A stretch of 38,662 nt of DNA, from assembly GCA_945866305.1 (NCBI GenBank), contig CAMBGS010000007.1:1-38662 (forward strand), in the 5' to 3' direction. Positions 18,280-25,857 of this stretch are shown here, in pieces. A program made the position numbers and the translations under genes. This stretch comes from Bifidobacterium breve (lineage in GTDB: Bacteria; Actinomycetota; Actinomycetes; Nanopelagicales; Nanopelagicaceae). The number at the start of each line of letters is the position of its first letter. The stretch's first letter is position 1. The notes under the pieces were generated by a model. The model did not search any database. It was given only the letters and a program-made list of their open reading frames with translations, and was not told the DNA's origin.

Positions 18280-19119
18280 TCAATCCCTTACTAAGCCTGT
18301 GAGATAGCTTTCTGGGTCAAATGGCGCGAAATCATTCTCGCCTTCACCTGTCCCAACAAACTTAATTGGTATATCTAGCGCGCTCTCGATCGCTAGGGCA
18401 ACCCCACCACGGGCGCTGCCATCTAATTTAGTAAGAATTAATCCAGTTACATCCACCGCTTCAGTGAAGATCTTTGCTTGCGCAATTCCGTTCTGACCAG
18501 TTGTCGCATCAATAACTAAAAGAACTTCGCAAACTGGCAGAGTCTTTTCAACTACTCTTCTAATCTTTCCTAGTTCTGCCATCAAATCGCTCTTGTTATG
18601 TAATCGACCTGCAGTATCAATAATTAGATAGTTAACTTGTGATTCATTCGCTGCAACTGCCGCATCGAAGGCCACTGCGGCAGGCTCTGCCTCATCTTTA
18701 CCGGAGATGACCGGAACACCAATACGTTGACCCCAAGTTTGTAATTGATCTACCGCTGCAGCGCGAAAAGTATCTGCGGCTGCCAGCATCACTGAGTTGC
18801 CTGATGAGTGAAGTAAATTTGCTAGCTTGGCGACCGAAGTAGTCTTTCCTGTTCCGTTGACTCCAACGACAAGGATTACACCGATTGAATTCGCATCAGA
18901 TAATGCGCGTGGTTTAATCGATAGATGAGAATTGAGAATTTGAGTCAGCGAAGAAAGCGCATCAGCACCTTTTAAGCCCTGCGCACTCTTTAAAATTTCA
19001 GCAGTTAACTTTGGACCTAAATCGGCTGCAAGAAGCTCTTCTTCAAGTACTTTCCAATCGAGCGGGTCGGCAGTTGATTCACCCTTTAATTTGGCGACAA
19101 ATTTGCTAAAAATTCCCAT
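18280..19119 (-). CDS. ftsY: Signal recognition particle receptor FtsY (short form)
   Basis: FtsY is the membrane-docking GTPase partner of Ffh. The 279-residue protein consists almost entirely of the NG core: N domain from residue about 18, P-loop GVNGTGKTTSVAKLANLL (about 86), DTAGRLHNKSDLMAEL, TKLDGSARGGVAL and GEGENDFAPFDP. The long acidic A domain and N-terminal transmembrane helix seen in many actinobacterial FtsY proteins are missing; only a short amphipathic MGIFSKFVAKLKG precedes the core and may contact lipid. It starts 14 bases after smc; no strong Shine-Dalgarno. Confidence 0.96.
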   Translation of the reverse strand: MGIFSKFVAKLKGESTADPLDWKVLEEELLAADLGPKLTAEILKSAQGLKGADALSSLTQILNSHLSIKPRALSDANSIGVILVVGVNGTGKTTSVAKLANLLHSSGNSVMLAAADTFRAAAVDQLQTWGQRIGVPVISGKDEAEPAAVAFDAAVAANESQVNYLIIDTAGRLHNKSDLMAELGKIRRVVEKTLPVCEVLLVIDATTGQNGIAQAKIFTEAVDVTGLILTKLDGSARGGVALAIESALDIPIKFVGTGEGENDFAPFDPESYLTGLVRD

Positions 19120-19133
19120 TCGAACCCAAATAG

Positions 19134-22100
19134 CTAAGCAGATTCAGAATCGCGCAAGCGCTGTGAAATAACTTCCGTAACGCCATCACCGCGCATGGTT
19201 ACGCCATAGAGCGAATCGGCAATCTCCATAGTGCGTTTCTGGTGGGTAATGATGATCAACTGAGAACTTTCGCGAAGCTCTTCGAGAATGACCAGCAAGC
19301 GACCCAGGTTTACATCATCCAGTGCCGCTTCAACTTCATCGAGGACGTAGAAAGGACTTGGGCGCGCTTTAAATATCGCAACCAGCATCGCAACGGCGGT
19401 CAGTGATTTCTGTCCACCAGAAAGTAGCGATAGTCGCTTGATTCTGGTTCCGGGAGGACGGGCCTCCACATCTACACCAGTATTTAGAAGATCATCTGGG
19501 TTGGTAAGGATCAGGCGACCGTCACCACCTGGGAAGAGGCGGGCAAAGATATTTTCAAAGTGTTTTGCCGTTTCTTCAAATGCTTCAATAAAGATGCTCT
19601 GCACGCGATCTTCAACTTCTTTGATGATATCTAGTAGATCTTTCTTGGTGCGCTTTAAATCTTCCAATTGTTCAGCGAGGAACTTCAAACGCTCTTCCAA
19701 CGCGTTGTACTCCTCTAGCGCCAACGGATTAATCTTTCCAAGGAGAGTCAGGGAGCGTTCAGTTGCTGCCAGACGCTTCTCTTGTTGGTCGCGGCGATAA
19801 GGAATCAATTCGGTAGCAACTATCTCACCGTCATCGGTCTCAATAAATGTCGGAACGTCATTGTGCGGACCATATTCATTAACCAACGTTGTCGTATCAA
19901 CGCCTAGCTCTTCCACGCACTTTGTTTCGAGCGCTTCGATGCGCATGCGTTGTTCTGCTCTGGCGATTTCATCTTTATGAACGGAGGAAGTAAGTTGTTC
20001 TAGCTGCGTTGCGAGTTCACGACTGCGTGCGCGCACAGTAAGTGTTTCACCTTCACGATCAGAGCGCGATGCTTCTAATCTGGCACGCTCGGTTGCTGCT
20101 TTTGCGATTGAGCGTTCAATATGGATTAGCGCTTCATAGGCTGCTTCAGCGATCGCAGATGAAATAAGCGCACCGCGTGCGCGTGCCCCACGTCGCGATA
20201 CAGCTCGGGCAGATGCTTCGCGCTCGGCGCTGGCAGAATCTTCTAACGCTTTTGCGCGCGCTGAAAGAGAGTCAACTCGCTCTTCGCTAGTGCGTACTGC
20301 CAGTCGCGCTTCGACTTCTGCTGTTCTTGCAAGGGAGACTTGGTTGCGAAGGGTTTCGGCAGCGCTGTGATCCGGCTCTGCAGTTTCGCCACGTTGCTGT
20401 AATTGTGCAGATGCAATGGAGAGTTCATTCTCGTCGCGACCTTTTGCGGCGCTGGCTTCAGCGATAGCCGAATCGAGTCGCTCTACTTCGGCGCTGGCAG
20501 ACTTCATATTCTGTCCGGAGACCGCAAGTTGTTCAGTTAGCGCAGCAATTAGTGCATCTGACTCATTTAACTTTGAAAGTGCAATGTCAAAGGCGCTTTG
20601 CTTGGAGTCTACTTCACTCTGTGCGGTAACTATTTCAAATTTCAGGCGATCACAGTTGTGGGTTAGTGCTTCTAGCTTCTTTGTTAAATCCTGTATTAGT
20701 GCATTTATCTCAATCAAAGATGTAGATGATGCAGATCCACCTCGTGCGCGTTTTGCAGTAATAACATCGCCGTCGCGTGTTACGACAGTTAGGCCTGGAT
20801 TTGAACGCAAGATTGATTCAGCATCTCGGGCGCTTTCTACTACGACAATTGAGCCAAGAAGTGAGGAGAGCAATTCTCCGATTTCTGAAGATCTCACATA
20901 ATTTGCTAGTGGTGTAAGTCCAAATGGAATTGCCGGAGCTGTGTGCGAACCAGGTTCGTAGACTAAGACATCGGCTTTTCCTAAATTTTCACTGCGCAAA
21001 GTTGTGAGTGCGCTTACTGCTGAATTCAAATCCCTAACAACCACAGCATCGGATAGTGTTCCCAGCGCTGCAGCGGTAGCCGCTTCCCAACCGTTATCGA
21101 TATTAATGAGCGAAGCCACGCTGCCAAGCAGCGATAGGCCACGAGAATCACGCATCAGGGCTGCTCCCCCATCGCGAGATTGCGAAGTTAATTGCATCGC
21201 CTCCAGCTTTGATTCAGTAGCATTTCGTTCACGATCGGCTGCGCGTTCTGCATCAACCAACGTTGCTAAATCAACTTTTGCTTTATCTAGCCCATTTTTT
21301 GCAACTTCAAATTGAGAATCTAAACCGAGCTCACCGGCATCGGCTCCTGCAATATCCATCTCGTAAGTTGAATATTCCCGTTGCGCACTTTCCGCGCGAG
21401 ATTGTGCTTCATCACGAGCTTTAACCAAACGCGCGATCTCTTCGGCGATTGCATCTAACCGCGCCGCTAGAGATTTGATATGGCCTTCTTGGCGGGCGGT
21501 TCCTTCGCGCTGATCTGCGATAGCGCGCATCGCGGCGGCGATCTTATCTTCCTCGGCTTTTAACAAAGCCTCCGCGTTAGCCAAATCTTGAGTGGTCTTG
21601 GCTAATGAATTTCTAGAACTTTCTATACCTACGCGCAGTTGCGCTTCCTCAAGGCGTAACGCTGCTGCTTCTTGGTCAAGTGCTTCTGGATCACGGCCTG
21701 CGTTACGCGCTTCTTCCGCTTCTTCAGCCAAGAAACGTGAGCGTTCTTGCGCAAGAGATTGAGTTCCGCGGAATTTTTCACGCAGTGCGCTAAGAGAGTA
21801 GAAATTTTCTTGAGCCGCAATTAGCAACGGACTTTCAAACGCTGCTTGGGCATCTAGCGCCTCTTCACGCAAGCGTACTTTCTCATTTTCTGCTTCGACA
21901 AGTGAGCGACGTTCGCGTAAAGCGGTTTCATCTGCAACTTCAGCATCAAGAGTCTTGGAGAGTGAGATGTAATCATCGGCCAGCAAACGTAACTTTGCAT
22001 CACGCAAATCCGCTTGGATCGTCGCAGCTTTCTTTGCAACTTCGGCTTGTTTTCCCAATGGGCGAAGTTGGCGGCGCAATTCAACAGTCAAATCTTGTAC

Positions 22101-22670
22101 GCGCGCTAAATTAGCTTGCATTGAATCTAGCTTGCGCAACGCTTTTTCTTTACGCTTGCGATGCTTTAAAACACCAGCTGCTTCTTCAATAAATCCACGG
22201 CGTTCCTCAGGCGTGGCCATCAAAATTGCATCTATCTGACCTTGGCCAACGATTACGTGCATTTCGCGACCGATGCCGGAATCACTCAGCAACTCTTGAA
22301 TATCTAACAAGCGTGATGCTTCACCATTTATTTGGTACTCACTCTGACCGTTACGGAAAAGAATGCGAGAAATAGTTACTTCTGTGTAATCAATGGGTAG
22401 CGCACCATCAGTGTTATCAATTGTTAGTGAAACTTCAGCGCGACCGAGCGGTGCTCTTCCACTGGTTCCGGCAAAGATGACATCTTCCATCTTTCCACCG
22501 CGTAATGACTTTGCGCCTTGCTCGCCCATAACCCAAGTGAGCGCGTCCACAACATTTGATTTACCCGAACCGTTAGGGCCGACCACACAGGTGATACCTG
22601 GCTCTAGGCGGAGCGTGGTCGCCGAGGCAAAGGACTTAAAGCCCTTCAGCGTAATGCTCTTTAAATACAC
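19134..22670 (-). CDS. smc: Chromosome segregation ATPase SMC
   Basis: The 1178-residue SMC protein has an N-terminal head with Walker A GPNGSGKSNVVDAL (about 31), two long coiled-coil arms, a globular hinge around residues 490-640 (GRGLSLLGSVAS-like region, KARGGSAS), and a C-terminal head with signature LSGGQKSLTAVAML and Walker B YVLDEVEAALDD. It forms the ring condensin that compacts and segregates origin-proximal DNA with ScpAB. The start is GTG with TAGGTT 6 nt upstream and no Shine-Dalgarno. It sits between rnc and ftsY, as in many actinobacteria, but without mutM (fpg) between rnc and smc. Confidence 0.98.
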   Translation of the reverse strand: MYLKSITLKGFKSFASATTLRLEPGITCVVGPNGSGKSNVVDALTWVMGEQGAKSLRGGKMEDVIFAGTSGRAPLGRAEVSLTIDNTDGALPIDYTEVTISRILFRNGQSEYQINGEASRLLDIQELLSDSGIGREMHVIVGQGQIDAILMATPEERRGFIEEAAGVLKHRKRKEKALRKLDSMQANLARVQDLTVELRRQLRPLGKQAEVAKKAATIQADLRDAKLRLLADDYISLSKTLDAEVADETALRERRSLVEAENEKVRLREEALDAQAAFESPLLIAAQENFYSLSALREKFRGTQSLAQERSRFLAEEAEEARNAGRDPEALDQEAAALRLEEAQLRVGIESSRNSLAKTTQDLANAEALLKAEEDKIAAAMRAIADQREGTARQEGHIKSLAARLDAIAEEIARLVKARDEAQSRAESAQREYSTYEMDIAGADAGELGLDSQFEVAKNGLDKAKVDLATLVDAERAADRERNATESKLEAMQLTSQSRDGGAALMRDSRGLSLLGSVASLINIDNGWEAATAAALGTLSDAVVVRDLNSAVSALTTLRSENLGKADVLVYEPGSHTAPAIPFGLTPLANYVRSSEIGELLSSLLGSIVVVESARDAESILRSNPGLTVVTRDGDVITAKRARGGSASSTSLIEINALIQDLTKKLEALTHNCDRLKFEIVTAQSEVDSKQSAFDIALSKLNESDALIAALTEQLAVSGQNMKSASAEVERLDSAIAEASAAKGRDENELSIASAQLQQRGETAEPDHSAAETLRNQVSLARTAEVEARLAVRTSEERVDSLSARAKALEDSASAEREASARAVSRRGARARGALISSAIAEAAYEALIHIERSIAKAATERARLEASRSDREGETLTVRARSRELATQLEQLTSSVHKDEIARAEQRMRIEALETKCVEELGVDTTTLVNEYGPHNDVPTFIETDDGEIVATELIPYRRDQQEKRLAATERSLTLLGKINPLALEEYNALEERLKFLAEQLEDLKRTKKDLLDIIKEVEDRVQSIFIEAFEETAKHFENIFARLFPGGDGRLILTNPDDLLNTGVDVEARPPGTRIKRLSLLSGGQKSLTAVAMLVAIFKARPSPFYVLDEVEAALDDVNLGRLLVILEELRESSQLIIITHQKRTMEIADSLYGVTMRGDGVTEVISQRLRDSESA

Positions 22671-22676
22671 GGCGTA

Positions 22677-22682
22677 AACCTA
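22677..22682 (-). promoter_or_regulatory. -10 box of leaderless promoter for smc
   Basis: Minus-strand TAGGTT is followed by TACGCC and the GTG at 22670. It is embedded in a small inverted repeat (ACCTA-n5-TAGGT). Confidence 0.5.
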
Positions 22683-22724
22683 CCGTTTAGGTGGCGTCTT
22701 CATATACGTGACGCGAGTGAAGTA

Positions 22725-23402
22725 CTACTTGAGGGTTGCGAGAATTTCAAATGCCGAACGAGCGGCTGATTGTTCGGCTTCGCGTTTGCTCTTGCCAATT
22801 CCTTCTGCGATCGCCTCACCAGAAACCATTGCTATCGCTGTAAAACTCTTATCGTGATCTGGTCCAGTTTCAGTAACTTGATATTCCAAAGTTCCCTTAC
22901 CAAGGGATGAAACTAATTCTTGCAGCGCAGTCTTTCCATCCAGCCCTGCGCCCTTTGCCATTGCGTTTTCTAAGGTCTCATTAATTAAAGAGCGAACTAC
23001 TTCTGTAGTGCTTGCAAATCCGAGTTCCAAATAGATTGCGCCAATTAGCGCTTCTAGGGCATCTGCAAGGAGTGAATTTTTATCACGCCCGCCGGTTACT
23101 TCTTCGCCTTTGCCAAGACGTATGTATTTACCAAGATCTAAGGTGCGCGCAATATCGGCGAGCGCACGCATATTCACAATGCCAGAACGAAGCGGAGATA
23201 GACGAGATTCATCTAAATCTGGATAACGTAGGTAAAGTTCTTCCGTAACAATTAAACCCAATACCGAATCACCTAAAAATTCCAGGCGTTCGTTGGTTTC
23301 TTGCAAGCCAGTTTCATAAGCAAAAGAGCGATGGGTAAAAGCTAACTCGAGCAATTCGGGCGAAATAGAAATCCCGAGTCGCGAAGTTAAAGGTGAGTAC
23401 AG
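22725..23402 (-). CDS. rnc: Ribonuclease III, with probable CTG start
   Basis: RNase III cleaves double-stranded RNA, including rRNA precursors. The nuclease domain has ERLEFLGDSVLG, and the C-terminal dsRNA-binding domain begins near KTALQELVSSLG. The ORF track starts at a TTG (23354), which cuts off the first helix. The same frame continues upstream as YSPLTSRLGISISPELLELAFTHRSF, a normal RNase III N-terminus, until an in-frame TAG. No ATG, GTG or TTG lies in that extension; CTG at 23402 does, preceded by AGAGGT at good spacing inside the rpmF 3' end. With CTG the length is 225 residues, typical of the family. Confidence 0.9.
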   Translation of the reverse strand: MYSPLTSRLGISISPELLELAFTHRSFAYETGLQETNERLEFLGDSVLGLIVTEELYLRYPDLDESRLSPLRSGIVNMRALADIARTLDLGKYIRLGKGEEVTGGRDKNSLLADALEALIGAIYLELGFASTTEVVRSLINETLENAMAKGAGLDGKTALQELVSSLGKGTLEYQVTETGPDHDKSFTAIAMVSGEAIAEGIGKSKREAEQSAARSAFEILATLK

Positions 23403-23403
23403 A

Positions 23404-23577
23404 TCAGACCTCTAGTACCTGACGGCGGTTATATGTTCCGCATGTTGGGCAAGCTGTATGAGTCAACTTTGGTTGTTGGCACTGTGGACATGCTGCAAGT
23501 GATGCTGCAGTTGTCTTCCACATGGCGCGGCGTGAGCGTGTCTTCGAACGAGACATCTTTCGCTTTGGTACTGGCAC
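23404..23577 (-). CDS. rpmF: 50S ribosomal protein L32
   Basis: The 57-residue bL32 starts PVPKRKMSRSKTRSRR and carries a zinc ribbon of the four-cysteine (C+) type, CPQC and CPTC. The start is the GTG at 23577, seven codons inside the ORF-track call: it has AAGGA 8 bases upstream and matches the family N-terminus. The stop lies 1 base before the proposed rnc CTG start, suggesting coupling. DUF177 (YceD) precedes it, the common yceD-rpmF arrangement. Confidence 0.95.
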   Translation of the reverse strand: MPVPKRKMSRSKTRSRRAMWKTTAASLAACPQCQQPKLTHTACPTCGTYNRRQVLEV

Positions 23578-23645
23578 GGTAATCGTCCTTAATCTCAACT
23601 TACCTCGGGCAAAGTGTGCTCAAGGCTAACTGGGAGAAGTATCCC

Positions 23646-24242
23646 TTATTCATCCGAATTCTTAAAATCCAAGCCTGCCAGCCCAGCCCAGCGAGCGTCA
23701 ATTACCTCGTGGGCATGGCCTTCTGGCAACTTCTCCCACTTCTCACCGCAATCTGGACATAGCCCGAGACACTCTTCCGAACAAAGTGGGTTTACCGGCA
23801 GATCTAGAACAATTGCATCACGAATCGGAATTTCTAGGTTCATTTCATTGCCATCGAGCCAGAGTTCATCAACTGCATCTAGATCAATTTCATCGGAAGT
23901 ATCCGTCCGCGATGAGTGCTTCTTTCGCTTTCCGCCTTTATCGTTAGTAGGTTCATAGCGATATAGCTCTTGAATCTTGCGCTCAACGGTAATTTCGACA
24001 GGGTCTAGACAGCGAATACATTCACCTTTGGCTATCGCATATATATCAGCGCTTAACAAGATTCCTTCTGCAACAGATTCCAGTCGCATATCTACTTCAA
24101 TAACATCCCCAGCTGGAACAGCCACTAACGGAACGCCTACCGCTTCCAAAATTTCGAGGTCTAGCTGATATTCCTTCATCTCCCCAGCGCGGCGAGGGAG
24201 CTCATGGGTATTAAATTGAAATACCTGAGATGCGCGGTTCAT
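23646..24242 (-). CDS. DUF177 (YceD-like) protein
   Basis: The 198-residue protein of the DUF177/YceD family has CIRCLDPVEI in the middle and a C-terminal CSEECLGLCPDCG block, matching the conserved cysteine pairs of the family. YceD proteins are nearly always encoded just before rpmF and are linked to 23S rRNA accumulation in plants and bacteria, probably ribosome assembly. The start at 24242 lacks a Shine-Dalgarno; a near-match TAAAGA box lies 8 nt upstream. The order sepIVA-DUF177-rpmF-rnc is actinobacterial. Confidence 0.9.
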   Translation of the reverse strand: MNRASQVFQFNTHELPRRAGEMKEYQLDLEILEAVGVPLVAVPAGDVIEVDMRLESVAEGILLSADIYAIAKGECIRCLDPVEITVERKIQELYRYEPTNDKGGKRKKHSSRTDTSDEIDLDAVDELWLDGNEMNLEIPIRDAIVLDLPVNPLCSEECLGLCPDCGEKWEKLPEGHAHEVIDARWAGLAGLDFKNSDE

Positions 24243-24272
24243 TTTCTAAATCTTTATGTGGCTTTACTGGAA

Positions 24273-24755
24273 TTACTTGTCGTCGGCTAGTTGCGAGAGT
24301 ACATCTTTATCGTTTCCGCCATCTAACCGATCACGACCGCGTGCGACCGCGTCCATAGTCTTATTGAGGATAACTTCCAAAGTGGCAAGTCGGCCATCGA
24401 TATAACTCTCTACTTCTGCGCGCTCATCGGCGGCTTGTGCACGCGCATCATCAAGAATTCGCTGTGCCTCATCCCGCGCGGCTTGCACGATTGCAGTTTG
24501 CTCAATCATGCGGGCAACTTCTTCGCGCGCAGAGGCAATCAGCTGCTCAGAACTAGAACGTCCTTCTTCCATTAAAGAATCACGCTTAGTTAAAATCTCT
24601 TCGGCGCGGAACAGATCCTGAGGAAGTGCTTCGCGGGCACCATCTAAAATTTCTAACATTTCGCTACGGTGAACGACGCAGGATGCAGAAAGTGGAACGC
24701 CACGTGCTTCTTCAACGAGAGTGATGGCGGTATTTAACTTTTCGATTGAATCCAT
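24273..24755 (-). CDS. DivIVA-like coiled-coil septation protein (SepIVA-type)
   Basis: The 160-residue, highly charged protein is mostly alpha-helical, with an N-terminal IEKLNTAITLVEEARGVPLSASCVVHR block and a long coiled coil (about residues 50-140, e.g. SAREEVARMIEQTAIVQAARDEAQRILDDA). It corresponds to mycobacterial SepIVA (Rv2927c), a DivIVA-domain protein involved in septum formation and envelope growth. Position between coaD and DUF177 supports this. The ATG lies 1 base after the coaD stop, with GGGAAG upstream. Confidence 0.82.
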   Translation of the reverse strand: MDSIEKLNTAITLVEEARGVPLSASCVVHRSEMLEILDGAREALPQDLFRAEEILTKRDSLMEEGRSSSEQLIASAREEVARMIEQTAIVQAARDEAQRILDDARAQAADERAEVESYIDGRLATLEVILNKTMDAVARGRDRLDGGNDKDVLSQLADDK

Positions 24756-24756
24756 T

Positions 24757-25236
24757 TTACTTCCCTGCTACTCGGGCTTTGAGCGCATCATTTACGATGC
24801 CTGGAACCATAGATGAAACATCGCCACCGAAATGTGCGAGCTCCTTAACAATTGATGATGATAGAAATGAATGTGCGGGTGCTGTAGCCATAAACATAGT
24901 TTCAACACCGGAACCTTGCAAATTTACCTGCGCCATTTGCAATTCGTAATCAAAATCGGTGACCGCACGGAGTCCCTTTACGATCGCTTGAACAGAATTG
25001 GTTTTGCAGTAATCAACTAGCAAGCCGTGCCAAGAATCCACTTTAACGTTCTTAAAGTGAGCAGTTGTTTGACGAATCATTTCCATACGTTCTTCTACAG
25101 TGAAAAGTGATGCTTTAGTGCGGTTAGCCAGTACCGCCACAATTACTTCATCAAATTGCCCGCTGGCGCGCTCGATGATATCCATGTGCCCAAAAGTGAT
25201 CGGATCAAAAGATCCCGGGCAAACAGCGCGCTTCAT
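24757..25236 (-). CDS. coaD: Phosphopantetheine adenylyltransferase
   Basis: The 159-residue protein makes dephospho-CoA from 4'-phosphopantetheine and ATP, the fourth step of CoA synthesis. It begins MKRAVCPGSFDPITFGHMDII, containing the nucleotidyltransferase GxFDPxxxGH signature, and has VKGLRAVTDFDYELQMA and FLSSSIVKELA. Length is normal. TAGCGT lies 7 nt before ATG, so a leaderless promoter is likely in the 29-base gap after rsmD. Confidence 0.97.
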   Translation of the reverse strand: MKRAVCPGSFDPITFGHMDIIERASGQFDEVIVAVLANRTKASLFTVEERMEMIRQTTAHFKNVKVDSWHGLLVDYCKTNSVQAIVKGLRAVTDFDYELQMAQVNLQGSGVETMFMATAPAHSFLSSSIVKELAHFGGDVSSMVPGIVNDALKARVAGK

Positions 25237-25243
25237 AGACCAA

Positions 25244-25249
25244 ACGCTA
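25244..25249 (-). promoter_or_regulatory. -10 box of leaderless promoter for coaD
   Basis: Minus-strand TAGCGT ends 7 nt before the ATG at 25236, the same hexamer as at the desaturase gene; no Shine-Dalgarno. Confidence 0.5.
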
Positions 25250-25265
25250 GCAACGAATCGAAACC

Positions 25266-25853
25266 TTATCCATTCTCAGGCTCAATTTCGGCTGGAGCGC
25301 CGTAGAAAATGGTCGCTTGGCCGTAATTCTTTTCTCGAACTGCAATATAACCATGCGGCCAGGAAATTTCCTTAACCCGTGAATTTCTCTCAATTGCAAT
25401 CAGCGCTTGCTGATCTAAGAAGCCACCATCGTGTAGCTGAATCAAAGTTTCTATGACATCTAAATCTTCTGCTTCGTATGGCGGATCGATATAAACGAAG
25501 TGGTATTTAGCAAATGGCGGATCTTGCAGAAATCTATGAACGCTCATCCCGTATAAGTGAAAAACTCCTGGGCATTGTGCCGATTTAATTCCCTCATAAT
25601 TTGCCGCAATGCTTTTTTGGGCTTGCTCATCTTTCTCGACTGCGTGAACTATCGCAGCACCCCTAGAAAGTGATTCGAGCGCAATTGCCCCAGTACCGGC
25701 ATAAAGATCAAGCACATTCAATCCCTCCAGCCCACCGAATTCAGAAGTCAGGGTTGAAAATAAAGCTTCGCGGGCGCGATCAGATGTGGGACGAGTAGCG
25801 GATGCAACTGAAGGGATATTTCTACCTTTTGCGCTACCAGCAATAATGCGCAT
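25266..25853 (-). CDS. rsmD: 16S rRNA (guanine966-N2)-methyltransferase
   Basis: The 195-residue Rossmann methyltransferase begins MRIIAGSAKGRNI with RPTSDRAREALFSTL, SAM-binding DLYAGTGAIALESLSRGA and catalytic DPPYEAED. RsmD methylates G966 of 16S rRNA during 30S assembly. It starts 4 bases after the recG stop, with AAGGGA as Shine-Dalgarno overlapping the recG end, so recG and rsmD are likely co-transcribed. Confidence 0.95.
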   Translation of the reverse strand: MRIIAGSAKGRNIPSVASATRPTSDRAREALFSTLTSEFGGLEGLNVLDLYAGTGAIALESLSRGAAIVHAVEKDEQAQKSIAANYEGIKSAQCPGVFHLYGMSVHRFLQDPPFAKYHFVYIDPPYEAEDLDVIETLIQLHDGGFLDQQALIAIERNSRVKEISWPHGYIAVREKNYGQATIFYGAPAEIEPENG

Positions 25854-25857
25854 GAAG

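Noticed and set aside
19110-19135. GGGTTCGAATGGG-like string resembling a tRNA T-arm near the ftsY start
   Set aside because: No acceptor stem, anticodon arm or CCA context surrounds it; it spans the ftsY ribosome-binding region and start codon.
20416-20901. 161-residue plus-strand ORF and several other long ORFs inside smc
   Set aside because: They are antisense shadows of a clear SMC coding sequence, Ser/Ala-rich with no domain or start signals.
22694-22714. GCGTC-n11-GACGC inverted repeat downstream of rnc
   Set aside because: The stem is only 5 bp with a large loop and no U-tract, too weak to call a terminator.
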